Shown here in pieces: positions 22,612 to 64,000 of a stretch of 64,000 bases of DNA (the first letter of the stretch is position 1; each line of letters begins with the position of its first letter). Both the position numbers and the translations under genes were made by a program. Source of the DNA: Trichoplax sp. H2 (taxonomy: Eukaryota > Placozoa > Uniplacotomia > Trichoplacea); contig NOWV01000096.1 in assembly GCA_003344405.1 (NCBI GenBank), positions 218,156 through 282,155 of the forward strand, in the 5' to 3' direction. The notes under the pieces are model-generated. The model worked only from the letters and a program-made list of their open reading frames with translations, did no database searches and was not told the origin of the DNA.

Positions 22612-22800
22612 TAGCGTACAGTGAGCTAAGATCTGCTATTTCTCAAATTTTAGGTTTATCTGCTATAATAACGTTTATAACGTTTATCGAGTTCCGCTTC
22701 AATACTTGACTACTGTATAGAATTGACGGCCAAATAATAATTGATTAAAAACATTGTCTATTTCATTTCTTGTTTCTTGCTTGCCATTTGTGGAACATCT
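22612..22800. repeat. Upstream flank repeat, unit C
   Basis: The third copy of the ECI-unit flank (compare 10316-10680 and 17690-18290). It shares CAGTGAGC, ATTTCTCAAA, TTTCATTTCTTG and TTCTTGC words in order. It marks the distal end of the triplicated ECI block and abuts the ABCC gene 1 promoter region. Confidence 0.55.
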
Positions 22801-22934
22801 ACAACTTCATGGTTCGGTATATGGTTTATGCTTGACTCTAGTCAACGCTTTCCAGCTCCTAGCTCGCTGCAATTGTCCTTGCTCACCGTTAGCTGACATC
22901 AGCAATTCTGGTCAAGCCATGAGAGTATAATCGA

Positions 22935-22971
22935 TGACGTCATGATCTTACAAAGTCCAACGCTCCGCCCC
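22935..22971 (+). promoter_or_regulatory. TGACGTCA site and GC box upstream of ABCC gene 1
   Basis: The palindromic CRE-type site TGACGTCA is at 22935-22942, 406 bp before the start codon. A GC-box-like CCGCCCC follows at 22965-22971. The surrounding 22840-23030 is richer in GC than its neighbourhood, as expected of a core promoter. Genes 2 and 3 have a TGACGT(A/C)A site at nearly the same distance. Confidence 0.45.
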
Positions 22972-23340
22972 TTCTGCGATAATTGCACTCAACAGTCAGC
23001 ACTCAGTACTGGGACTATTGCTTTAAACGTGTACTTAAGTTACTTATAGCCAATCCAGGTGAATCTGCTGACACTGCAACATCTCGAGGTAACAAGTTTA
23101 TATAGAGCAACTGGATAATGTAAACGTTCCAGAGAACTGCATGATATCCATCGAAATTGCATCGAGTACATTGATTCTATTGAGTTGTTATGAATTGATG
23201 ATCTTCCTTTCCACTGTAGAATACAGTAGTTGTTCAGCGAGCTGATTGTCTAAAGTGCAAGTTGTATTTGGAGAGTAAATCAAGTGATAGCAAGAACATT
23301 ACGGGTCTAATCCTCAACGGGACATTACTCTTGGATCATC

Positions 23341-34008
<10,668 letters not shown>

Positions 34009-37000
34009 TGGTTTCAGCTATATAATCAAATTTTGCCGAACAGTAGATGTATTCATTAATTTATTACTATAGTACCTTTACATCAATTTCAAGTCTTGGA
34101 AAGGATAAAAAATTATCATTATCCAATTAGTTTTATTTAGATGTTATCTAAAAATATCTATTGTTGCTAATTTACGAACAAGATGCAGTTATCTTGTTTC
34201 GTTTATATGATCAATTTTTTAAATTGCTGTAAAATTTAGATAGCTATAAGATTGTTATTCAAGAGTGCTAAAATATATTTACTTAGAATCTAGTAGAATA
34301 CTGATACTACGCATTCTGCAGTAATAGAGATATTATTAAATTCTAAATTAATACTATTTTATACAATATATATTAACAAAGTAGTAGAACTATTGAGACG
34401 GTCGTTATTACTTTATTGCAGAATCAATTGACGAGATTATTCATAAATTGTGTTTGAAATAAAAATATTGTGAAAGTAAAGATCAATTTTGCTTCATTTA
34501 ATTGATAGATAAATTTTAGTTTTCCTTATAATTAAATGGAGAGTAAATGTTATATCATATTAAAGTTATATTCAAAGATTCCATTAGAGTAAGCATAAGT
34601 TATCATAAGTTAGCAAAGCACATTCTCTGGTATATGAAAAATAGCCTTTAATTGTTGTTATATACTATAAGTACGAATTTTTATGTTATTAGATAGGCAT
34701 ATAAGTTAGCAAAGCATATTCTTTGGTACATGAAAAATAGCGTTCAATAGTAGTTATAGAGTATACTATAAGTACAAATTTTGTTGTTATTGTACGAATG
34801 CCTATTCTCCTAGGAAGAGCTTTTATAGCAGATTAATATTGTATTGTCAATTCTATATACGAGTATAAATTTCTAAATTGATAACTTAATTTCATAAATT
34901 GGTTCAGTCTAAATATACAGTAAGGTTATGATGAAAAGTCTGGAAGTTCTAGTACTCGGATAATTAGCTGTTAAATCATTTTGTGTCCCATTAAGTCACA
35001 ATTTTCGGGCTAAATTTATCATTATTTAGTCTGATTATAACTAGTACTTACAATTAAAGTGTTATTAAATTTTCCATAATACTAAATTAATGCCATCTAT
35101 TAATATCTAGGATTCTTAAAAATAATCATGGTAGTAAAATGGATGCATGGTTCACCGTAATGTCTGTAAATATCACTTAAAAATAATCGCTTGTGCAGTC
35201 CCTACTATCTAGTCTTCTATTGTCCTATAAATTTATGTTCCTTAGAATGGAAATTTACTACATGCAATATACAGTATGTAAATGAGTCCGTAAGATCTAC
35301 GCTTGCTTCACTTCGATTAAATCCAGTCTCTTTGCTAAAGTTAGCAAAACACTATCCTGTATCACAACTATGGTAGCTGTGTCACGAAAGTAATCTTCGT
35401 GATGTATACTTTATTTCTATGTTACGCTCTATACATGTTTATATCTCAGAAATGTTTTACAGTCTTCTTAATTGTAATTCTAGTGGTTAACAGTTAATAT
35501 CCTTAATTTAGAATAACATAGACTAAAATAGTAATTGCCAATCAGCTAAACTGGATTATATCTATCACCTCCAAAGTTGTTAAGGTTCAAAGTACATTTC
35601 CTAAGTTTAGAGAAAATGTCGCAGTAGGATAGCTTTATATGTATCTGTTAAATAATTAATAAGAATTGATTATTTTAATACTGTTACAGTAAATTTAATA
35701 GGGTTAGACTGTATCTAATCTGTATAGATACAATCTTTTTAGGTATTAATTTGGTTAATTTCTAATAGACGGGAGTGACTTGTGTAGCTAAATCGGTTTT
35801 AGGTTCAAAACCTAAATAAACAGTGAGTTCGCCGACAATAAGATAGATTGTGATTTTCTAGTAAGTTTTGAATGTCTCCCTGTGTTAAACCCTATCCGCC
35901 TTGGATAACTGATTTTCTTGTATTCCAAATAACACTAGCAAAGGCTAGAAATCACTCTCTCAATCCTTGTTGCCAGCTAGGGCTATTCCTAGCTCGTAAC
36001 AAGCCGACATAGATATAGCCTTCAATTTCTAAGGTTTAATAAACCGCCATGCAAAACTCGTTTTGGAGGTCCGTCGTACAATTACTTTTGTTCCCTATAA
36101 GAACAGAAGGGAAGTAGCTAAGATAAACCGAATAATTGGACTTTAGCTAATTTCGAACTTTTCGTAATTTCATACAAAACTATACAAAATAAGACTACAT
36201 TCTTTATATGGTAAGTTTTTTACTAGAGAATCATTCGAAGCTGGATTCGACCTCCGGCTAAGATAAACCGGATAATTTTTCTTAATGTTTAAGACTGGAA
36301 AATCTCTATGCGAATTCCTATATTATTTGATAGTGCTAAATACTTCTATATAGAGTATTATTTTTCTAATAATCCTTGAAGAAATCTAGCTCAGGTGCTA
36401 TAGAGTTGCAGAGTCGCTGCTAGTACATTGATGTTAGTGAGTGTTTCAGTATGAATGATTTAAAAGATCTCATAAGCGTGAAATATATTTCAACATACAC
36501 AAGATGTACGTTGATATATTTGATATAAAGCACAAATAACATATTTTTGATCCACATAACAGTTTGCAGGGATTAAGTAATATGATTGGTAATGGATTGC
36601 ATCGTTTAACATTCTTTTGTGCTATAGCTCTAGCTATACATCTATGTACTCGCTATGTGCACTAGTAATTAGTAATGTAAAGTAAAAAGTACAAGTGCGG
36701 ATATGACACAAAGCAAACCTAGCGTGGGTTGCACTAGTAATAATAATTATGATATATTTTATTAATTATCAATTAAACTTATTACTATCACAGAAGCAAA
36801 GTGAATTACTGTGAATAAAAAATTTATTATTGAAATACTGTATATCAGTTTGAGTAAGCTATTTTTAGGTTTCGTGTACCAATAATGGAACAGGTTAGAA
36901 TACGTTCTAATTTAATTTAGCGAACTAATTTGTGTCACTTAGACCAAAACATGATACGAGTTTATCTTAATTATGCTAGAGATCTAGTCATAACACCTTA

Positions 37001-38177
37001 TGCTGTTTTATGTATTGGGCAATATCAATAACGTTTAAATGTGAATATTCCTGACTTTAGCTCTAAAATACGAAATAGATGTACTATTGTTACAGTGTTA
37101 CGCTTTATAATGGCATTAAATCTACTAAATGATAGGTTAGATACTAATTTAAACTAGTTAGCATCATTATTCTTACTCTTTAGCTTAAATTTTTCACAAT
37201 AGCAAGCGCTATAGTACTGTAACATTTTCTGTCACAGTTACTAAAATACAGTACATCAATGGGGGGGGGGGACTGGTGATAATTAGAGCAGTAAATGGAT
37301 CAGCGTTCCTCTGTGGTAACAAAGAAGGAGCATCTTCTATAAATTCTAAGGTAATAATAGTGGAATTAAGGCCAAATAAAATAGTATTTCCTTCTGCTAT
37401 TGCTTGAATATTGTTGCCTGAATTTCTGTAACTAGATTTAAATGAATACGATTAATGTGTGAGTCTACTGTAACATAAAGTTTATAAACCTCATATCATT
37501 CCTTATTCTGAATGGAGAGCTGTAAAAGTTGTAATTGTAATTTTGCTATACGATAGACAGATCCTGTATAATATTATATGATACAACAATATTCGATTAA
37601 ATGCTGTACTTAAAGTATAATTTATAGCAGATCATTAATTTATTCGATGTTATGGGATGTGTACTATATCATATATAACATTATTTACAGCTAATATAGA
37701 ACAGCCGGGATTTCTATAGCGAAGAGATAGTACTAATCTCAGAACTACTAAATGTTTAAATAGTTGATATCAATTTACTTTACTCTAATGATTTTTCAAT
37801 AAGATTATACTAATGATTACTTAGATGACGTGGAATTCCAATATCTAAGATATGCCGTTTTGGATAGTTCGAAGAATTTTTCCTCGTCTCCTCGTCTAAT
37901 ACTGTTTCTAATGAATCTGAGTGTATTCCTGTAAGTTATACATTGTTGAATGTTGACCGATAAAGTATGCCTGTCCTAAGCTGCTATTTCTGTATGTGAT
38001 CCAATCCTGAGGAATACTTTACATAATATAATAATCGTTCATAATTAATTAATAATAATCCTTTTTTTTATCGTAGAATTATTCTAAATGTAGGCATCAC
38101 ACCACTTGACTGTCATGTGAGTCTATCTTTTCCTATATACTTCCTTACCGTGTCATTTAGGATTAGTCATCCATCAT
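34009..38177. other. Intergenic region between ABCC genes 1 and 2
   Basis: No exon is supported. Contents: a possible polyadenylation signal AATAAA at 34458-34463; a 96-bp tandem duplication (34605-34793); a short stem TTTAGGTT-caa-AACCTAAA near 35798-35816; a word AGCTAAGATAAACCGAATAATT near 36116 repeated with two changes near 36256; and an 11-G run at 37261-37271. The 35.7-36.3 kb stretch differs in texture from its surroundings and may be an old repeat. Confidence 0.45.
34605..34793. repeat. 96-bp tandem duplication downstream of ABCC gene 1
   Basis: Units start at 34605 and 34701, each beginning ATAAGTTAGCAAAGCA and containing TTCT(C/T)TGGTA(T/C)ATGAAAAATAG and TATACTATAAGTAC. They differ by scattered substitutions and a short insertion. 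No function is suggested. Confidence 0.85.
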
Positions 38178-38850
38178 TCAAGGTGATCTTCTTTTTTCAT
38201 CATTTATAAACACGACATCAAAGACAGATATTGAACGATTTCCTATCTTATCCCATCCATCATTTTGAGAAAACGTGAATAATGATACTGGCCATTCATC
38301 GTTAAGGTCATTTTTTCCATCAGTTACGAGTGGAAACGCTGCATTTAATGACGGAAAGTGAATGGTTACCTGCCATATTACTAGTTTCGGTAGAAATTTT
38401 AAAAGCATTCGGTCATTTCTCTTGTCCAACACAGGTAAACTCACGCTAATAATAATTAATGATATATAGAATTGAATTGGTAGTTCCTTGTTTTCTGTCG
38501 ACCTGTTAAAGAAATCCTGCTAGTCGTCCATAGTCTTTTTCTTGTATAGGATGACGTAACCAATAACTAGGACGGACGCCTGGAGACCGTTCGGACAATT
38601 GACAGTAAGCAGGTTGGTAAAGGACCTCCATGGGTGGTGTAAAAGCTGTCCAAGGTGGCTGATGATTTGTTCTTACCTCGATTTGCATCGTTAGATTGCA
38701 GGTGGAGGAATACTTGTTTGGCTTGCATTTATTCATCAATAACATAGAATGGATTTGAAGTTGGCCAAAGCATTGGCTCAACATTGGTCTTACTAAAGTT
38801 GCTGTGATCAAGCCTTCATCTGGAGCTGAATAAAGCATTTCTAGCTGCAA
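38178..38850 (-). other. Unidentified open frames, possible exons or decayed gene
   Basis: Two unusually long minus-strand frames lie in a block that is less AT-rich than its neighbours: 38850-38506 (114 codons) and 38444-38178 (88 codons). The first contains a plausible acceptor TTAATTGCAG at its start and a strong donor GTAAGA after ATCGAG near 38687. The second follows an acceptor TTATTATTAG and has a donor GTAACC after TGGCAG. I recognise no family in either translation. A second minus frame across the same block is also mostly open but broken by stops, which would suit a decayed gene. The block also overlaps the promoter zone of ABCC gene 2. Confidence 0.25.
38552..38564 (+). promoter_or_regulatory. 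TGACGTAA and CCAAT upstream of ABCC gene 2
   Basis: TGACGTAA (38552-38559), a CRE variant, overlaps the vicinity of a CCAAT box (38560-38564). The site is 400 bp before the predicted gene 2 start codon. Position parallels 406 bp in gene 1 and 381 bp in gene 3. Motif and spacing only. Confidence 0.4.
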
Positions 38851-38951
38851 TTAATGATCCACGAAGACGTTTCCTAGTCAAATGATTGCATGCTTTCTTT
38901 TCAGCTGTAAATTGTCGATCTCCATGTCAACAGACTGAAGAGCTGTAATCA

Positions 38952-48855
<9,904 letters not shown>

Positions 48856-48884
48856 AAGCAAATTTTAAAATTAATTAAGATTGC

Positions 48885-48890
48885 AATAAA
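48885..48890 (+). terminator. AATAAA polyadenylation signal of ABCC gene 2
   Basis: AATAAA lies 30 bp after the gene 2 stop codon in an AT-rich 3' region, implying a very short 3' UTR. For gene 3, an ATTAAA variant begins 4 bp after its stop codon (61764-61769), which is weaker evidence. Confidence 0.5.
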
Positions 48891-50918
48891 GCTGAAAACA
48901 TTAATGAAAATTTTGACCGTTATAATCATCTATATTTTTATTCCATGTACTTGAATGTACAAGTATGTAGACCTATCATTCAGTCAAAAATTCCTAGAGA
49001 ATATAAAATGTAAGTAGCATAAATATATGCTCTCACTGATCTACGTGTAGCAGCTGGTTTTGCCATTTGCCAATTTTAACAAAGAGCATAATCAAGCGAA
49101 AGTTATTGATGTATTAACTTCTTAAATATTGTTAAAGTATTTGAATGTACAGTAGGCAATTTTCTGTAACTTGTAACGCGATCCGGCATTGATTCTACCT
49201 AAAAAAATTTGACTACTATTGTGCATATAATCATTGCCGTGTATCGTAATAGAAATACGAATATTCTCTAAACTGTCTAGTAATGAAGTTCTTTCGACAT
49301 AAAGTGGAAATAAACCAACTTTACAATTATCAGTATTCAAGATAGAATTTGTCTAAAATGAGAATTTTTTCTATATTTGATTATCTCTTACTCTCATAGT
49401 AAATAAATCATTTTAGCGAATGCATATAGGGACAAATGAGTTCATAACATTCGACGAGATAATCAATCAATGCACTTTTCGCGTCAATAATTCTAATTTA
49501 ACATAATATCCGTGCGATAAGGCAAGTTGTTTGTGTTAGTAAATACCCGTTTATAGTGGTGTACAATGCAACTTATAGTATACACCTTGCATTGCTTTCT
49601 ATATTTATTCTAAATAGCGTTGTATACAGGTGCTCTCATTAACTGTCAAAGTACCGGTAATCTTATTGTTCTTCTACGTTATGAAATTAACTTTGACAGC
49701 AAATAAAATGGGGGAAGCAGCCGGACAACAATCTATTAAATCTTTGACCAAGAGATAGACCAAGTAATGCTTTAATACTACCAAGACTACCAAAAATTAC
49801 GGAAAAATTTCTTTCACTTCTATATCACGTATGCTGTAGTCTACAAACAACTTAGCTGGTTGCAGGATAATAAATGAATTTTAATCTTTGCACTATCAGA
49901 TGGAAATAATCAAGTATAAGCCATAGGTTACAATTAGATTTAGCTATAGCTGTATCTCTATATATAAACAGAACTGTTATATATTATCTTTTATATCAGC
50001 ATTAATTGGTAAATCTTTAAAGCACTATTTTGTGGAGTTAGCCGCTTTGCTAGCCATGCAGATACCTTAACGGAAATTTTCTGAACTTGCACTTTTAAGA
50101 CACGTAAATGTATATAGCATTCTACTAAGGTTTTATAGACCTATAAGATCTATCTCTATTCTATGGCTGTCTTTAGATAAAAGTAGAGCAAAATTCCAGA
50201 CTCCTAAGATAGTATCGTATGAGTATACATGACGTACAGTAAATTTAAAATTCCTAGCATTTCCAAAATCTTCATGAATTAACTATAGTGTCTCCTGATT
50301 ACTGTACTACAATACTAATGCAGGCCTGAAGGAGAAAGCATACGTATTTGGCACACAAAAACTGTCGGAATTACAAACAAGGGCAAGTAAAGCGTCAGCA
50401 AATTGCACCAATGCGTAATCTAACTTTGCTATTAAATATACAACAGGATCAATTATGAGGCTAAAGATCAAGTAAACAGAAAAGTAATGGTAAGCAAGAT
50501 CCAGTATAGCACCAACTAAAATTAGATAGTCATGAGTTGACGTCATAGGGACGGAACCCATTCGTGCAGTTTACGTCGACTATTTATTTGTCTACTCGTT
50601 TACTGTAAATCTATTCTGATGCTCGTATAATATTTATTTTAGTTATTAATACGCGTGCTTATGAAAGGACAATTAAAGTATCATCGGTTAAGCCTGCTAA
50701 GCAACATATGTCATTATTTCAACTATTTCAGTAATCTATTTTATTTTACGTTATAGCTTAACTTGAATAGTATCTTAATAGGTTGAAAAATGACCGTTTT
50801 TGGTGTATAATTCCTGTGCACGCAATACCTTTTTCTATTATTTAAATTCATATCGAATCTATATTGAATCTATAAATTTATTAAAATCGCTTGAAATATT
50901 GTTGGCTTGAGCGAAGAA
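48891..50918. other. Intergenic region between ABCC genes 2 and 3
   Basis: No exon is supported. A perfect 10-bp inverted repeat (CTGTCAAAGT at 49643-49652, ACTTTGACAG at 49690-49699) could form a hairpin. Antisense frames of 72-84 codons (49122-49340, 50307-50561) lack splice context and family resemblance. The right end holds the gene 3 promoter zone with TGACGTCA at 50538. Confidence 0.5.
50538..50545 (+). promoter_or_regulatory. TGACGTCA site upstream of ABCC gene 3
   Basis: A perfect CREB/ATF palindrome 381 bp before the gene 3 start codon, in a position matching the sites of genes 1 and 2. Evidence is motif plus conserved spacing. Confidence 0.45.
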
Positions 50919-61760
<10,842 letters not shown>

Positions 61761-63275
61761 ATAATTAAACAATGAACTTTGATAAATGTGAGAAATTTTA
61801 TTTTATCGTAATGACCTTTCAGTCTTTAATTTCCGACAGCTATATCCTTTGTATAGGTAGCTTATTACGGTATAGCTATTTATTATGAGAAAAGAATATT
61901 TAGTAGGAAATTATCAGTTGCTAAGTAGATGCTTCACTGCACAGTTATTGGGAAGGTGAAGAATTAAACGGAATTATTTTTTGGAAACATTCTTCTTATT
62001 CTATTATTTGTAATAGCAATAACGAGAATAATTTCAAAATCTAATTACATGTATGTAATCTCATCCCAAACTGGTTTAGCATAAAGAACCTTCAAAATAT
62101 ACCGTAAGATATAGATAAATTATTAAGGTGTATCCATTTGGTATATAGGTTTGTATGCCAGTAATAAAAAATTGTAATTTTAGACATGGAATTGCTATTT
62201 GTTTGATGCTATATTTACGACTATGTCCCCAGTCTTTGTTCGATGAGTATTCCCAGCTCGTATATATAGAACTAAGACTGGTTATTTTGAAGTAACTGCT
62301 ATTATAATGTAATAAAACTAAAGTTTATAGGATTAGCGAAATAGTAAGCAGATAATTCGAAGTTATAGTATGATAATTGCTGCTATAGGTGCTTAGGGTA
62401 TGCTAATATATACGCGTATATACCTCTACATTAATAATTTCACCGGCTTCAGTCGGCCAAAAATATTTTAAGTGCTTTTGTTAGCAATACCTTAAGATCG
62501 TAAATAATTATTATTTATTAAGCTGAGATTATACTAACATCTACTAATGAACAAAATAAAATACTGTGGTGCTATACAACTAATTGATTACCTGTACTGT
62601 ACATGTCAGGGATACTGTTGTACGGTTAAGAATAACCTTTATCCAAATTTCTTGTACAAAATAGAGATAACGTTTCCATTCGGTACAACATAAACTATAG
62701 CTAGAACAAGCTTAGAAGGTATAATTCGAAGTTTATTTATTATAAAGAGTTGGCTGATAGCAATAAAAATAAAGCTAAGTACTATATGACAACTTTAAAT
62801 TATAATACATATGGACAGATATCTCAAATTTATCAAAAATATTTTAAGTATTCGTGATATACGTGTTTGATCATATACATAGTTATGCTAGGAATGTACT
62901 GAAAGACAATATAGTCGCAGCTGTCTCCTTTAAGTGTATAAAGTATTTAATTCGTTAATAAATTAGTAAGACAAAATGTATTTACATCAGTTCTTTTCAT
63001 GATAGCTACCGAGAAAAGTCCCTTGTTATGTAACTGTTTATTTTAGTCTCCTATAGATTTAATACTGCAAGATAAATAAGGTACCAAATTCCCGACAATG
63101 GATTAAATAAAATGATTTATAATAAAATTCTACATTAAAGAATATAGTTGATCTAGTAATTCAGGAAATCGCCAAGATATCTTAAGTAATACCTATTTAC
63201 GTAGAGAATCTACCGAGTAATAGAGCAGATAATTTTGGATGCTTGAACTAGTAAAGACGATAAAATGGCAATTTT
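61761..63275. other. Intergenic region, converging gene ends
   Basis: ABCC gene 3 (plus) and the MOSMO-like gene (minus) converge here, so this is the 3' space of both. No exon, RNA gene or clear repeat is seen. There is no sign of a fourth ABCC start exon. Confidence 0.5.
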
Positions 63276-63493
63276 CTAAACCAACTGTTGATCAGATTGA
63301 TCGTAGCTAAACATTTGGCATATAGTTCTATGCGCTAAAAGGGTGCCAACAAAGGTGAGAAAGTTAGCAGCGATAAAAAGAGGAAAACATCTACCAATGT
63401 AAGCATTAGATGGCAGTCGATATCGCTGGCCGCCAATAGCTGAAATGTGAAATCCTACCGGGAAAAGCAACGTGGCCCTGCAAAATATAATCA
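63276..63493 (-). CDS. MOSMO: C-terminal exon of a MOSMO-like membrane protein (partial gene)
   Basis: An acceptor TTGGTTTCTTCTAG precedes a 218-nt exon that starts in phase 1 (two bases completing a codon, ATG if the prior base is A) and ends in TAG at 63276. It gives 71 full residues after the split codon. It contains LLFPVGFHISAIGGQRY, then LPSNAYIG and a hydrophobic segment LFIAANFLTFVGTLLAH. This matches the C-terminal part of animal MOSMO as I recall it (FPIGF, GGQ.Y.LP.N, then a last membrane helix). MOSMO is a small tetraspan protein that lowers Smoothened at the cell surface/cilium in vertebrates. This copy has a longer polar tail (FSYDQSDQQLV). Upstream exons are not visible in the remaining 500 bp and should lie past the window edge. 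A different member of the same tetraspan superfamily is the main alternative. Confidence 0.65.
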
Positions 63494-64000
63494 CTAGAAG
63501 AAACCAATATATGGTTAGAATATGGAATATAAAAGTAACAATTGAAATTGTGATAATTGCCGGTTATAAACTTAACATGACAGTTAATAGTTGCTTTGAA
63601 ATATATTGAATAGAAAGTGACTATTTGAAGCTGAATTCGTTGCAAGTAATTGGCTGTGCCAATTGATTTATATTTCAAGCTTTAATACGTAGCAATGCTG
63701 ATTAACCAAGAGAATCTTAAATGTATACTATATGATAAAATAATTAATTGACCTAATTTAACAACAACATTGATTTCAAGTTTATTGGTCTAATCTGTTT
63801 ATAATATACTTGTGTAGATGTCTGTACGCGTATATATATATAGGTTTAAATTTTATATATCAGAAAAGAATCTACTTGTTAATGTGTACTTTGTGACATT
63901 TACTCAGAGTATAAAAGATTTTCGTGGTTATATGCGTGCAAAACTTGTCTATTGCAACATTATTCCTAGCGTAATGGATATTATTCGTTAAATTAATAGT
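63494..64000. other. Probable intron of the MOSMO-like gene
   Basis: AT-rich with no second exon recognisable on the minus strand. The 90-codon antisense frame 63406-63678 runs across the splice acceptor in another phase and is not supported. Confidence 0.4.

Noticed and set aside
35801-35813. GGTTCAAAACC looks like a tRNA B box next to an A-box-like TAGCTAAATCGG, suggesting a tRNA or SINE.
   Set aside because: The two boxes are only about 5 nt apart, far too close, no cloverleaf can be folded, and the sequence is better explained as an 8-bp hairpin stem.
61761-63275. A search for a fourth ABCC gene after gene 3.
   Set aside because: No start exon of the MAE...CxPxSxFW type and no TMD0-like exon was found before the convergent MOSMO-like exon.

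Overview
The window is AT-rich metazoan nuclear DNA. Its genes are split into many small exons with GT/AG borders (two GC/AG) and introns mostly of 60-700 bp. Intron positions correspond closely across three tandem ABCC paralogues. GC-poor, compact, intron-conserving DNA of this kind fits an early-branching animal, most likely a placozoan (Trichoplax/Hoilungia type). That assignment is inference from style and gene content. No bacterial, organellar or viral genes were seen.

Layout. (1) 1-6.6 kb: no gene seen. (2) 6.6-22.8 kb: a tandem triplication on the minus strand, each unit carrying one mitochondrial enoyl-CoA delta isomerase gene (ECI1/DCI family). Copies A (7359-9692) and B (12334-15299) reconstruct as intact 7-exon genes of 293 codons plus stop. 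Copy C (18515-21613) keeps six exons but has lost the start-codon exon. Flanking sequence is repeated with each unit, and a hairpin-rich, MITE-like insertion and several tandem repeats lie between B and C. (3) 22.9-61.8 kb: three tandem plus-strand genes for full-length ABCC/MRP-type ABC transporters (23341-34008, 38952-48855, 50919-61760). Genes 2 and 3 join into uninterrupted frames of 1549 and 1527 residues. Gene 1 gives 1496 residues without exon 3, which appears broken. (4) 63276-63493: the last exon of a minus-strand gene resembling MOSMO (modulator of Smoothened), whose remainder lies outside the window.

The isomerases would act in the mitochondrial matrix on unsaturated fatty acyl-CoA. 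The ABCC proteins would be membrane exporters of organic anions and conjugates. They are two separate tandem families, not an operon. Points of most interest are: a TGACGT(C/A)A site 381-406 bp upstream of each ABCC start codon; a cluster of five same-strand AGGTCA nuclear-receptor half-sites just upstream of ECI copy B; an arginine/glycine-rich insert and extra intron in the linker of ABCC gene 2, which has also lost the residues equivalent to human MRP1 Trp1246 and Arg1249; and start-exon loss in ECI copy C. All exon models were built by eye from reading frame, splice sites and paralogue comparison, with no transcript support.
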